DNA of 64,000 nt from Emergomyces orientalis. Its lineage: Eukaryota; Ascomycota; Eurotiomycetes; Onygenales; Ajellomycetaceae. Where the stretch lies: positions 4,402,001-4,466,000 of the forward strand of contig MOWL01000067.1 in assembly GCA_002110485.1 (NCBI GenBank). The letters run 5' to 3'. The translations under genes and the position numbers were made by a program. Shown piece by piece: positions 10,516-22,616 of this stretch; positions within the stretch are counted from its first letter, which is position 1, and each line of letters begins with the position of its first letter. The notes below the pieces were generated by a model. It was not told the origin of the DNA. It saw only the letters and a list, made by a program, of their open reading frames with translations, and did not search any database.

Positions 10516-12471
10516 TCATTCCTCCTTCCCCTCATGATTAACCACCAAGAAAGAGAAGAACACAATCGCCGCGCCAACCCAGTAGAGCGCGCTCGAGTAC
10601 TGCCCCTGGATGAAAATCTGTGCAACGAGCGAAAGCGGGATAGTCAGACTGAGGCCGACAGTGACCACTAACGGTGTTGTTAGGAGCATGGCATATGCCC
10701 AGAGGATGTCGGAGACAAGAGAGGTGAGGGAATTAAGCTGGGTAAAGTGTTAGCTTTTTACTTTAAAATGATTTTCAAAGACAAGGAGAAGAAAACATAC
10801 AATCACAATCAACCAGACACGCCCTGTAGGAGGCAACTCAAACGTCTCCCAACCGGCCAGGTGCAGGATGATCACGCACGGCCACAGAAGGACAGTATTG
10901 ATGAACCCCACCAAGCCGAAAAACAGCGCCATGTTCACTCTACTTTCATCTCCAACTTGCTTCTTCATCACGATCGTATACACGCCGTATAAAATGGCGC
11001 TAAAGGCGGCCATGGCGTCGCCGATGGCGATTTCACCGGACGACTTGTGCGGGAAAGAGCCGCGGTTTTCATCATTGTTTGCGCCGGATAGGTCGACGCG
11101 GGAGATTAGGACTATACCCGTTAGGGAGGCGAGGACGCCGAGGAGTTTGCGGATGGTGAATTTCTCGACACCGAGTATGGCGCCCAATATTAGGGTCCAA
11201 ACACCTACGAGGACACAGGAGTGAGATTAGCTGAACGAGGATATAGCAACGGTATGCTAAATAGAGCATCAAAGAGTGTAATTCGTACCACTTGTTGATG
11301 TCAATATAGTCGTGCTTCCGACGGTTGTGAATTGCAGACAAGCTGCGGCGAAGTAATTTGCCTTTTGGGGATTTCCTCATGTCAGCAACTAAATGTTAAA
11401 ACATCCAAGAAAGGCCCTCGGGTTTATAGAAGCTCTCTACGTACGAGAAACTAAATGCATTAGTTAGCAAATGAACCCCGTTCTAACGATCAAGCATGCG
11501 AAAAACAGAGGATAACAGAAAGGGGAGGGGGGGGGGGGGTTTGGCATCTCTTTCTTACCCACACCAAACAGAACTCCAAGCTCAGCTTCGCGGTAGCTTT
11601 AAACCCCAATCTCTCCGAAGAAGAATCCACCTTATCATCGTCGTCACCCAGCCCGTCATCATCCGCGCGTAACCGCTGGTATCGTTGGCCCCGCCCAGAA
11701 TCCCCGCCCACATCCACATCCACATCGTCATCCGCCGTTAAAAACGGGCGAGATTCGTCCGCGGCTTCGTGCGAATCCAGCTGATTGAGAAGCGTCCGAA
11801 ATGTGGTGGCTTTCGATAGTTTGCCGACTCTCCACAGGCGGAAAAGCCTGTGTCCAAGAATTGAGAGGAGGGGGAAGATGAAGAATGAGGTATTGAGGTA
11901 TGTGACGAAGAATGGCTTGGAGTATGTGTTGTCTGAAAATATAGTCTGCGTAAAGAAAAGACGGGCAAAGAAAGATAAGAAAAAAGCTGTTAGACTCCGA
12001 TTTCTTTGCTCTAAAGGCTGTTGTTTATGTATATTTTTATAAAAAGTGAAAAAGGAAAATATAAATCAATCCCAACGCCAACATGTTGAGCCAGTAAAAA
12101 ACCCGTTCTTTTTACTTAATAGCCGTTGATTTCATACCCTGCAGGATATTGCAAGATGCGATGTTTATAAAATAGGGGAAAAAACTCACACTGGCCAAAA
12201 AGTTCGATGCCGTCCACAGCACAACCACAATCAAGAGTAATATTATCCCCAATGTCCGTCTCGCTATTCCCAGGGGCAACCGGGCTGACCCCGCATCGTT
12301 TCGTTTCCGCTCTGAATTCAGTGATCTGGATCGGGACCTAGGCCGCGCAGATGGAGTGACGCTTCCTGAAGCTTCATCGTCGACCTGCATGTCCTCAATG
12401 GGAGTCCGATGATGGTGCTGCTGCTGGTGCTGCAGCTCTCCATCGTCTTCCACCAGCCGCTCCGTACTCAT
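10516..12471 (-). CDS. SLC35F/EamA-type drug-metabolite transporter, six exons
   Basis: Minus-strand exons 12190..12471, 11559..11945, 11445..11450, 11289..11361, 10801..11204 and 10516..10737 join in phase to 457 residues. The N terminus (1-75) is polar, with a His/Gln-rich stretch and an RS-rich patch. Helix 1 reads TLGIILLLIVVVLWTASNFL. Later family segments are SKPFFVTYLNTSFF, ANYFAAACLQFTTVGS, TILTSTSGVWTLILGAILG, KLLGVLASLTGIVLI, MAAFSAILYGVYTI and the last helix pair ending LVVNHEGKEE. A cytoplasmic Asp/Arg-rich loop lies after helix 2. The family includes human SLC35F5 and yeast YML018C (vacuolar membrane); the substrate is unknown. The third exon is only 6 nt (TTTCTC), encoding Phe-Leu between Trp and ANYF, flanked by a canonical TAG acceptor and GTACGT donor. 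Confidence 0.93.
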
Positions 12472-13999
12472 GTTTTGTTTTTGTTTTTTTAATTTTGGTG
12501 TTTTTTTTTTTTTTTTTTTTAGTGTTGTTATTTCGCGAAATAACCCCCCTTCCCCCCTTTTAAGGCATGCGGGTATTAGGATTCGAAGGGGATGTGATCA
12601 GGTGAATCGCAGCAACTCCTCCAGAAAGAGCTATGGTGAGTGCCCGTGAGATCTGTGCCATGTGTATAGCGAGCAAATAACGAATGGGTAAGGGCGCTGG
12701 TAATATCGCCCTGAGGGGAGGGATGTCGCATTTGGTTCCCTCGGGGAAAAAGAGAAAGCTGCCTTAGTTTAGTTGGTAGCTCGAGAGTAGCCAGAGCTGA
12801 TATTTCAGCATCAAGCTTGCACGGCGCTGGTGCAAGTTTGTTGGTAAGTTTCTAAGAGAGTGAGAGCAGCAGAATTAATGGGCCGCAGGGGATCGTTGTC
12901 TCAGGTTTTTGCCAGAGCTAGCGCGGGACGATCGGACCACCACATGCGGCTGTGGGGAGGATTCCAAGGTTAGAGTGTTATAACCATCTCTGGGGATTCG
13001 CTGATCTGTTACTTAAATAACCAGTGGCAAGATCCGCATACACACCCCAAATTGCCAGAGTGATAGAGAGGTAGATACGGAGCATGTTCTCTCCATCGTA
13101 AAAAATCAGAGCTCCTTTGATCCGTATTTAAAAATAAGGTCAGAAATATGGCTTTCCAAATTTTAATCGCGAACATTCCATTATAAATGGCATACAGGCT
13201 ACACTAATTGATAAACAGCTTCACACGCAAAATCAGAATTCAAAATCAATACATCACTGGCTCACCCAATATCTACATGTACATACATACAGAGAAACCT
13301 AGTGTCTATATTCCTAAATCCCCTCTCAGTTGAATTACTCAATCACATGAAACTGGCACATAAAGAATCGGCATGTTGCGCAACAAACAATATTGAGGAG
13401 TGACCCCCTCAAATACAGGCAGGCAGACCATTCCAAAAAAATAAAAGAAGAATACCCAACAGTCCAGTAATGGTAAATCCTTTCTTCGTCTCTAATGCTG
13501 CAAACCCAAACCGTTCACCCGCAAATTTGATAGAAGTAGAGAAGGGAAATAGGGAGAATGGAAAGGCGAATGAGACCAATTACATTTGCCAAAAATCCAA
13601 GTTGAAGCACATATAAAATCATAACTGGCGCGCAACCTGATCGAGGGGGCAGTAAGGGCTAGGAATAAGGAATATCGGGAAGTCTCTGAACGGGTGGAAA
13701 AATTAAGTATAACAAAACTATAGGTAGCAATATCAAGATACTAACAACGCCAGGAACACCAAGACGAACAGAAAAAGGGGGATTGGAAAGGAGGGAAAAG
13801 GAAAAGAAAGAAAGAAAGAAAGAAAGAAAATTGAGAACATTCCACTCAACCACCCAAGGCCTCCACCGACACGTCTCAGAGTGGCTTTGAGACAGAAAAC
13901 TTTCCAAATGGGTGTTTCTTTCATACGTAGATGACAATCTAAGAGGTTATCAGATACCGGGGGGGGTATGGACAAGACACACGACAAAACGGAGAATAT
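12472..13999. other. Intergenic region between two minus-strand genes
   Basis: It contains the promoter/5' UTR of the SLC35F-like gene (left, with a T-rich run at about 12507-12522) and the 3' flank of ypt7 (right, with a GAAA-type repeat near 13800-13828). I found no further gene. Confidence 0.45.
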
Positions 14000-15088
14000 T
14001 TAACAGGCACAGCTGCCACGGTCGTTATCAAGGTGGATGTTAATGGGGTCAGCAAAATCTCCGCTGTACTCTTCAGATTCCTCCTGTACCAGAGCACTCT
14101 TCGCGATTTCTGTTTCGAGACCATCATGGTTAGATTATACGCAATGTAGATGTAGGCTTTTCGTGGGAGAGCGGCCGTTTTAATAAGCATACCTTCAAAT
14201 GCCTGCTCGACATTAATCGCCTCTTTCGCGCTAGTTTCGAAGTAAGGAATATTCCCCTTGGACTGGCAATATGTTGTGGCTCGTTTCGAAGATATCATTC
14301 TTTTGCTGTCTTCTACATCGATCTTGTTCCCCAACACGACCTATTAACGCCCATCTATGTAAGCGCATACTCTTAAGAGTCCGGGGCCAGTATATACGAT
14401 GCGTCCTGCTGAAACTTACAAAGGGAAAGCTCTCAGGGTCCCGCGGGCTCGCTTGGATGAGGAATTCGTCCCGCCAGCTATCCAGGGTCTCGAAGCTCTT
14501 GGAATTATTCACGTCGTATACCAAAACACAGCAATCGGCTCCTCGATAGAATGCCACACCTAGCGACTGGAATCGCTCTTGTCCGGCCGTATCCCAAAGC
14601 TATATCCAGGGCACAAAAATAGGATGTCAATAGTGGCTCTTGGCCCCGCAAAGGAGTCCATGTTCGCCAAGGAGGACTGTGAGGCAAACAGAAAGAAAAA
14701 AGAGCCCCGTACCTGCAGAGTCACCAATCGGTCATCCACCAAGACGTCCTTTGTAAGATAATCCGCCCCGATCGTCGCCTTGTAGCTTGAACTGTATTTC
14801 TTGTTGACCTGTCACGCTCCCAACATAAAATAGATAATAATAAGCTTCCTGTTTTTCCACTTATATATCACACAAAAACAGCCCCATGGATACGAAGAGA
14901 AATTCATTGCAACTGACATATTGGTTCATCAAACTCGTCTTCCCAACACCGCTATCACCAAGGACGATAACCTAAAAATCAAAGAAACAGAATACTTGTT
15001 AGCAGGTGGTAACTTGTTCCATGCGAGGGCAACAGTTCTGAGGAGCAGCCAAACGCACCTTCAACAGGAGCTTCTTCCGGGTAGCCAT
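14000..15088 (-). CDS. ypt7: Rab GTPase Ypt7 (Rab7), late endosome/vacuole fusion
   Basis: Exons 15059..15088, 14918..14971, 14713..14808, 14420..14599, 14193..14340 and 14000..14109 join in phase to 205 residues, the usual Ypt7 length. The protein starts MATRKKLLLKVIVLGDSGVG. It has the P-loop GDSGVGKTS, switch I with YKATIGAD, the WDTAGQERFQSLG switch II, the Rab7-type FYRGADCCVLVYDV, the GNKID base motif, the ETSAKEA motif and the C-terminal double-cysteine prenylation signal CAC. Rab7/Ypt7 recruits HOPS and directs fusion of vacuoles, multivesicular bodies and autophagosomes with the vacuole. The first exon has only 30 nt. The neighbour on the right, atg16, is transcribed divergently from about 1.7 kb away. 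Confidence 0.98.
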
Positions 15089-16831
15089 ATCTAAGACAGG
15101 ACGGCGCAAGTGAGGATCGAGATAGCAGAGGAGGAGCAGGGGGAGGGGGAGGATTGGAGAGTGGGAGAGTGGGCGGCAGTAGACCTGCTGGCGTTGGATC
15201 GTAAATGGGTGCGGAGATCGGTTTGGAGGATGAAAGACGTAGCGGCCTTGCAGCGAAACCAAGTCCGTAATACCGTAATACCTAGTAAGACGACAAGAAG
15301 AAGAAGAGAAGGTAAGAAGCGGTAGTTAGGGGGAAGTATTAGAGAATATGCGGCAAATTCTGAGAACAAGAGGCCCCAATGCGAGTAAGATTAAAGCGAA
15401 GATTGATGGTATGTTACGGTGGTTGTTGAGGTTGGCAACAATCATGCCTACAAAAGGTACCAGGAGCATCATTTGACTTGCCTGCCCAGGTGCACACCTG
15501 CCGCCAATCCATACCCTTGCGGTGGCTAGCCTACTTTGGGACTAGTGCACCCGCTGCTTTTGAGTTAGGACTGCAGGGCAATGACGATATCAAATTGGAA
15601 CCATACCATCAACTGTTTTACCTAGGTTAGTACTAGTATTATTGATTTTATCTGCCATGCCTTTTTGGCTACTCCGTGTCAAGATAATAATAGGTATTAC
15701 TTCCTTTGTCTGATGATATTCCAACATTGATGTGTTCCATAGGCGGGAAGAAATATTTTGCCATGTCGACAAGGACACAGAGCAAAAAGCGCCAAAAAGA
15801 AAAAAAAGAAGAAAAAAAGAAGAAAAAACCCCTGGAATCACTAGTAAATGAGGCTCATATAATTATTAAATTGCAGATTGTATCGCTTAGATTTAATCCG
15901 ATGGATTTCCTGTCAATAGTACCTGTCTGAACGTGGGAACCAGGAACGGGAACCAGGAACCGATATTCCCATATCCTTCACATTAGCTAACTAGCTGGTT
16001 GGTTGGTTGGTTGGTTGGTTGGCCGGTTCCTTCAGGGATTGACTCCGGAATAGGGAGGGAGATAGGACAAATCGGTATGTGTATTTCCCTTTGCCTCCCA
16101 GACGCCAGACGCCAGACGGGAAATGGTAGTTGAGTTCTCAAAAACGGTACCATTCCGGAGGGAACGTCCAAATTTGACAGTAAGAGAAGACACGTCCTCA
16201 TCGCCAGCTGAATCATGCAATTGCTTCGTTTCGCTGTGCTTCTGCAACGGCCAGTTTTCGTGGTGCAAAAATTATTGAGCACATCTGAATCTCCCTACTG
16301 TCTTGTAAATCAAAAAAAAATCAAAAAATCAAAATCCATGGCCCCGCCCCTCCTCTCGGGCCGTTTAGATGGGCTCAGTGATCTCCGAGGGAAGCCTTTG
16401 GAATGAGCACTGCAAAAACTGGGAGCGCATGTTGATACTAGTCAAATACCTTATCCAGGCCCTTGGTTGGGAATGGCGGCTCGTGACTATCCGAGCGGAA
16501 ATATATATTTCCTTCGAGTGAAACGGAAGCTCCCAAACACTACTACACATGTTCATCCGCCGCCAGCACAAAACATCATATTTTTAATCTTGTATGAGAG
16601 TCGATGAAATGATGTTTAATATAGGAAATATGGCCTTAACATAGCGGCCCCCTACCTCCTCATATTTACTCCCTGTTAGATGGTTTAAATCATCCACACC
16701 TAACAATGTGCTTGGCACCAATTGCATAATGCTCAAACCGTGGTCCTGATATCCCTCCTCTAACATTAGCTAGCTACACACGCCATATCCGAATCCAGTG
16801 ACGACCACTCACGACCAAACCAGGCCATGAA
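15089..16831. promoter_or_regulatory. Divergent intergenic region between ypt7 and atg16
   Basis: This 1.74-kb spacer must hold the promoters and 5' UTRs of both genes. Visible features are a (GGTT)n tract at 15997-16022, a GGGAACCAGGAAC tandem near 15935-15959 and a CAGACGC tandem near 16100-16118. I see no coding gene in it. Confidence 0.55.
15997..16022. repeat. (GGTT)n microsatellite
   Basis: Six and a half perfect copies of GGTT lie in the ypt7/atg16 divergent spacer. Confidence 0.95.
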
Positions 16832-17764
16832 ATGATGTCTAACTGGCGAGAAGAATACTTCTTAGCTTTAGGAGTGAGAGATGCGCGTGAACAAGCAAAT
16901 GCTGCTCTATATGACGCCTGTGTGTAAAGCCCTCCCCCCGGGATACTTAGTTACCTATACACCCCATTCGCCGGTGCCTGACATCACCATATGAATCCAC
17001 CCGAAAAACCACCACCATATCATTCATTTACTTACACCAAATTCATGCAGACACCCGCCTAGCCGACCGCACCAGCAATCTCCACTCGCAACACCAATCT
17101 CACAACTCCGCGCCCTCCACCCCATCTGCCCCGCACAGAACCGGCTCCCCCGCGGGCAGCGGCAACAACGACAACAACAACAGCAACAAGAAACCCACCC
17201 CCTCGTCCAAACAACAGCATGGAAAAGAAACATCACCTCACCATGACATGCTGCTGGCTGCCGCGCGCCAAGATCTGTCCGAAGCACAGCGTTCGCGCAC
17301 AGAGCTAGTAGATAAGCTTGCTAGGACGAGCGCGGAGCTGGAGAAACTGCGACGAAAGACGAATGCGGACGCACGCAGGATTGAGGCGTTGGTGGCTGAA
17401 AGGGCGCTGTTGTTAACGAGGGTGAAGGATCGGGATGAGGAGTTGAGGGGGAAGGCGAAGTTGTTGGATGTATGTGGTTCATTTTCCTACCCCGTCATCT
17501 GTTGTTCCCCATTCGTTCTCGCCTCATTTCTCAGATACCTTTGTGTTTTATATATATAAGTTGACATGTTTTTTTTTCCTCCATTTTTGTTTCTTCGTCT
17601 TCCAGAACGTGCAAACCGAGCTCGTATCTCTGAACCTGCAGTTTAATATGGCTGAAGACCGCGCGAAGCGGCTGGAGACGGAGAACAAGGAATTGGTTGA
17701 CCGCTGGATGGCAAGGATGGGACAGGAGGCGGAGGCCATGAATAAAGCTTCTAAATTTTCCTGA
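16832..17764 (+). CDS. atg16: Autophagy protein Atg16
   Basis: Exons 16832..16919, 17051..17469 and 17606..17764 join in phase to 221 residues. The N-terminal Atg5-binding helix reads MMSNWREEYFLALGVRDARE followed by ANAALYDAYTRLADRTSNL. A low-complexity Asn/Ser/Pro linker (about residues 45-85) precedes a long coiled coil (about 90-210) with KLARTSAELEKLRRK, ALVAERALLLTRVKDRDEEL and LVSLNLQFNMAEDRAKRLE, ending NKELVDRWMARMGQEAEAMN. Fungal Atg16 lacks the WD40 domain of animal ATG16L1, and this length fits the fungal form. It dimerises and scaffolds the Atg12-Atg5 conjugate for Atg8 lipidation on the phagophore. Two tandem ATGs occur at the start; the upstream ATG at 16826 stops after two codons. 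Confidence 0.95.
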
Positions 17765-18555
17765 TATCCTTTTCATGGGGGTTTGTTTGATGCCCATACG
17801 CAACTCTTTCTTTTTCTGCATAATTTCTGCATAAATGGGAGGCATTCGCGCTATGTATGAGATACGATTCCATAAAGATGTACTACTGGGGGCCGTTGCC
17901 AAATTCTGCGTTTGATACCGCAAAACGAGCTGAATGAAACACCACGATTGAAAGAACTGTTGGGCAGGGTGTTTCTCTCAGATGGGGTTCATTTTGAGAG
18001 GAACAGAATTTGATTTGATCACGCGGGGCGCATTTATCGGTACAATAATAGAGGAAACTGATATTCAATTGGATTTATGGGATGGGTATTGCTCTATGTT
18101 GAAAAGCTACCAGAAAGAAAATCGTGACCTATGTATCGCAACAGAGAGAGATATCATCGCATGGCAGAAACACTGTGGGCTACCCGTGCCTCAAATGCAT
18201 ATCCATAAACTAAAAAAGCAAGGGGAGGGGGAAAGTGTATAGCGGTATCTAATCAAGGAATAGTGGGCAACAGTGAAAGGAAAAAATGGTCACAATGAAG
18301 GGGAAAAAACTAAAAAGGTATCATGAAGCCAGAAAAAATAAAAGTAAAAATAAAACCAAGATATGTCAGAATCCAACCACACCCAATCTAAGCCAGCCCA
18401 ACAAGAGAGGGAAAACTCCAACGCCTCAGAAATACAAACAGCCTAATTTAACCAGGCCATTCTTCCTTTACCAACAAAAGGGCTAGCCTCCATCCTCGAA
18501 AGGGGGGAAAAGAAAAGCAGAAGTAAAGCAGACAGCATCGACGAAGTTGACATTT
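17765..18555. other. Convergent 3' region of atg16 and dot1
   Basis: I found no convincing gene. A plus frame at 17982-18242 (86 codons, GFILRGTEFDLITRG...) is open but matches nothing I recognise and probably lies in 3' UTR sequence. Confidence 0.4.
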
Positions 18556-20231
18556 TCACTCCTTCAACATCCCCTCCGCAAAAGCCTTAAGCCTCGAACT
18601 ATCCTTCGTCGCAATAAAATACGTCCCTCCGGCATCCGTCCAACTAACACTATCTGACCAGTAATTCTTCTGCTTAACCGATAACAGATTAACCGGAGAA
18701 TTCAAATTCCGCGCCTGAATCCGATGTCCCGCAGGCACAAACGACTTCAACGACACAATCTGACACCCCTCCTTCATGTCGAGGAAATGGTTGATGATCT
18801 CATTGTTTAGCTGTGGTGTGAACGCTTGGTTATTGATGAGAACGACATCCGCTCGATGCAGCGTTTTAATGATGCTCTCTTCCGTCAAAAAGGAGCCGCG
18901 GATGAGCCGGACGGCGCCTGGCGCAAGCCCCCAGAGTCGACAGCGTGCTTCGAATTCTTTCCCCTGAAGCTCTGCGACGTCGCAGGCGTTCTGCATCACT
19001 TCGCACCCCCAGCTTTCGCAGCCGATTTCCAAAGCTGCTTGTAAGACGACGTTACCGACGCCAGAGCCTAGGTCGACGAATACCTGGTTGGATTTTAGTT
19101 TGGTTTGCTTGAAGATATCTGAGATGAAGCGGGGTAGGAGTTCGCCGTAGACGTTGTCTGTGCCGTTTTCGTACTGGCGGAGGGATTCTACGCGCGGGGA
19201 GACGGTGCGGGCGTATGTTTGCGTGAGGATGCGTTCAATTAAAGGGAGGGGAAGGCTGTGTATCTTATCAAGGTGATTTGCAATGGAGCCGTCGGTTCGG
19301 AGCCGCTTGATAGTTTTGTTATATTCGTCGATAGCTTCTTTGAATTCTGATTGAGAGGCATGCGCCAAGGCGCGTCTGAAGCGGCGATTGATGCCGGTGG
19401 CCTCGTCATTGAAAAGGTGGACATGTTCCTCTGGTATATAATTTTGTGACACTATGTCAACCACATGGACTATATCATCCAAAGGTTTGAACCCATCTTT
19501 CTCTCGGGGTGTGACGAGTTGGTATCTAGTGGACGAACAGAGCGAAGGATATCATTAGCAAAATGCAACACAAATTCAACAAAAATATTCAATAAATAAT
19601 AAACTCACTTTTCTCCCTGAGAAGCGCCAGGATACTGCAACCGAACCGTAACCGGCTTCGTAGCAAGATCATCGCCCCCGACATCAAACGCTCTCGTAAA
19701 CTCCGCAGGTTTATCCACAGATGTGATATCAGCCGCTTGCACTATGTCAACCGTTTGTTGTCCCGCGTCTCCCGAAAACACAACCGTCGACCGAACCCGT
19801 CGTTGTGGGTCTGGTTCCGCACTGATGCTGACCTTTGCTCGCTTGCGAATCTCAAAGAAAGAAGTATCGGTATCGCTCTCATCGCTGCTGCTCGATAATC
19901 GTTGTATGGGCGATGGTCGCTTTCGCGTTATGGATTTTGCTTTTAACCGCGGGATGGGGTCATGGTGCCGGGACGGGGTGGGATCGCTCGCTATGGAACT
20001 TGCGCGCACAGAACTCGACGAGCGTTTACTAGATGCGAGAACATGATTAGGGTGGCGGCGGGGGTGAGGGTGAGGGGTTGGCTTGGAGCCTGAAAAATCC
20101 GACGCAACCGATGCAGCCCTCAAAGGGGCAAGTTTGGCGGGTTTTGTATCTGCTTCGACTTTTCGGATCTGGGGCCGCTTGGGCTGAATAGCTATGCTTC
20201 CCTTTTTCTGGAGGTGGTCGAAAAAACCCAT
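18556..20231 (-). CDS. DOT1: Histone H3-K79 methyltransferase Dot1
   Basis: Exons 19609..20231 and 18556..19525 join in phase (AA|A TAC CAA) to 530 residues. The N-terminal 150 residues are basic, Ser/Pro-rich and probably disordered, including a His/Pro-rich patch and Lys/Arg clusters that suit DNA or histone binding. The catalytic DOT1 domain occupies about residues 210-530. It contains YGELLPRFISDIF, the SAM-binding motif VFVDLGSGVGNVVLQAAL, the acidic motif GCEVMQNACDVAE, the DOT1 motif VLINNQAFTPQLNNEI and the substrate-side VSWTDAGGTYFIA. Dot1 methylates Lys79 of nucleosomal H3 without a SET domain and acts in heterochromatin boundaries and DNA damage checkpoints. The product should be nuclear. 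The next gene on the right is also on the minus strand. Confidence 0.97.
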
Positions 20232-21330
20232 GCCCTTGTCTCGCTTTATATTTTATCCCCAAGGCGTAGTAGTGCTTTTGGTGTTCCTTTTATCCGTTTT
20301 TCACTTTTGTCATAAGCTACCCAACGGCTAAGATAGAGAAGAGTAAACGAGAGACTTTCAAGGAATAATACAGAGTGCTAAGAGATAGGAAGTGGGTAAG
20401 TCGTTGAGTGAGCGTATGATATTCCTAAAAATGGTTGTGTTTGTTGGATGTGCCACTTATGCAGCCAGGATAGCGAAGGCTGTTGATGCATGTCAGATCC
20501 AACGTCTGGCGCGAAGAAGCAGCGTGGAAAGGTGGCGCTTCTTGGTAATATTAGTCATCAACAATGTTTATTCAGATGTATAAAAGAAAATTTGATCAAA
20601 AAAACTACAATACAAAAATGGAACCGATTCTCATATTAATTTGAAGCCAATTGCGTATTCACGGGTCCCCAGGAGTTCAGTTTAACCACTAATAATAGTA
20701 TATTTAAAAACTAAGGCTTATGAATCAACCAAAGGGGGCAAAAAGCGAAGCTGGATGGACCACACGAGTGCTTCATATGAAGGGCAGGTCAGGGTGAATA
20801 AAATAATAAACCAAAGCATTAAAAATACAAAGGGAGGAAGGGTATCAATGTCCAATAATAATGTAACCATATGTAGAGTGTGGGCAGTCAGTATTTGTAA
20901 GAGGGGGGGGGGGGGGGAATGAAGAAGAACAAGAGCAAAAAGGAAAGAAAAAAACGCAGAAGGGCATCCCCTGAAAATACATGTCAAAACTAAAATATAA
21001 AAAGTAAATGAAACGTAGTTGGGTATTAAAAGAAGTTATGTGCCGGATCCAACAATAATGACCCAGTGGCCGTAACAGCACAAACAGTCCTCTTTCACCA
21101 ATGCACACCCCCCCACCCCAAAGAAAATATTAAAAAAAAGTATATGTGCGTGTGAGCGTGGGTGTTTGCGTGCGCGGAGATAAGTCCTCAAAATTATCAC
21201 TGTGTATGTGGGATATGTTACCAGCACGCGGCATTGTAAACAAAAGAAATATCAAAGTAGCAGTGGGTGCAGTTATTCGCTCGGAGAGGGTGGAAGAACC
21301 CCCCCATCGCGAATTTTCAATTGATTGTTT
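20232..21330. other. Intergenic region upstream of dot1
   Basis: The left part is the probable dot1 promoter; the right part is the 3' flank of the PH-domain gene. A poly(G) run lies near 20905-20917. No gene is seen. Confidence 0.45.
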
Positions 21331-22616
21331 TCAGGACGGCCCTGCAACAGCAGACCCAGCAGTAGGCTTTGATGTGCTGCCCTGGCGTTTAACCAATAAG
21401 CTCTTGAGCGCACCAAGCCATTTTGCCAGGGCTTCTTCATCCGGAGCGCAGAATCGGTAGGTCTTGTCCTCCGCGATTATCTGCAGACAAAACATCTTGG
21501 AGCGGGAAATCGGGTCGATTTCAGCGGCGTTGATTACTTGCAGCATAGAGATGATTTTGGTGGCGGCGTATTCTTGTTCATCCTTGTAAAAACATATGTT
21601 TTGTGGCCGAAGGACAACCCAGAGCTTTTTCCACTGCCGGACGCCTTTCTTGCTTTTGAGGCAAAGGAGGTACCCGTGCCATATAACACGCTCTGGATCA
21701 AGGTTCCCGAGGGCTCCATCGCTTAGCTGACTCGTGTTCCGTGGTAGTGACGGACGGCGGTCTAAGGGCGCAGCTGGCGATAGGGAATTTTGATCGTGTC
21801 GGGGCAGAGAGGCTGTGGAATGGTGTGGTGTGGTGCTGGCAACGGCAGCATCAGAGAAATCCGAACAGGATGCAATTTCATTCCCGGAGTATTCTTGTGT
21901 ATGTGACAGTTGTCGTGCCTGTCGATTACCGGAGCGGATGGATGGAACATAATGTTGACTTGTTTTATGGCCGTCACACTCTGTCTCACTCGCGCTCTCG
22001 ACAGCTTCCCCCGCTTTCCTATTTTCCGCAATATCATACCCCTCAAGCGAATCTGCGTCATCTGAGCAGCTCTCGTTGCGTATGCGTTCAACCCAGCTCT
22101 CTGCATCAGTTTCTGATGCCGCTTGAAACCGATAGTTTTTGGAAGGGGAAAATATTCCAAATACATGTTGGCGTTTAGATTTGGTAGCTTTCACCAACGC
22201 AACGGCTGTGACATCAGACAAGTCGATCGACAGTTGAAGCTCCGCTTCCTCTGCATCTTTATATAATGACAGGAGATTGGGCCGTAGCACCAGATATCCG
22301 GGTTTCCAAGACGATTTGAATGCCTGTTAAAAAATTTAAATAAAATAAAAAAGGGTATTGTTAGCTTCCTTGGATTCTTAACTTCCTCTTTACAGGCCAA
22401 AATAGAAACTGGCTAACTAACATGCTTATTGTTTGATCTTCTCATTACTTTCCCTCTCTTTAACACTTGATCAAACGCAAAGCTTCCATTCTCATTGACG
22501 GGGGAAAAGGTATCAAGATTCAGATGTCCGTTACGAGGAAAAGCTGGTTTTGGCTGAGGCCCACCCTTCAAGGGCTGGGCTGAATTCCCAATCTGGCTAT
22601 CGATCCGTAAAGTCAT
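21331..22616 (-). CDS. Tandem pleckstrin-homology domain protein
   Basis: Exons 22422..22616 and 21331..22323 join in phase to 395 residues. The first PH domain (about 66-160) begins AFKSSWKPGYLVLRPNLLSL, continues with QLSIDLSDVTAVAL and HVFGIFSPSKNYRFQAAS, and ends with the conserved Trp helix AESWVERIRNES. A Ser-rich linker (about 165-275) follows. The second PH domain (about 280-380) starts VIWHGYLLCLKSKKGVRQWK, has LWVVLRPQNICFYKDEQEY and IDPISRSKMFCLQIIAEDKT, and ends EALAKWLGALKSLL. PH domains bind phosphoinositides or proteins, so a membrane-associated signalling or trafficking role is likely. I do not recognise a named orthologue. The gene is next to dot1 in the same direction. Confidence 0.9.

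Noticed and set aside
10163..10671. Opposed frames of about 120 codons on both strands
   Set aside because: Both derive from purine-rich DNA; the right part overlaps the true last exon of the SLC35F-like gene on the minus strand.
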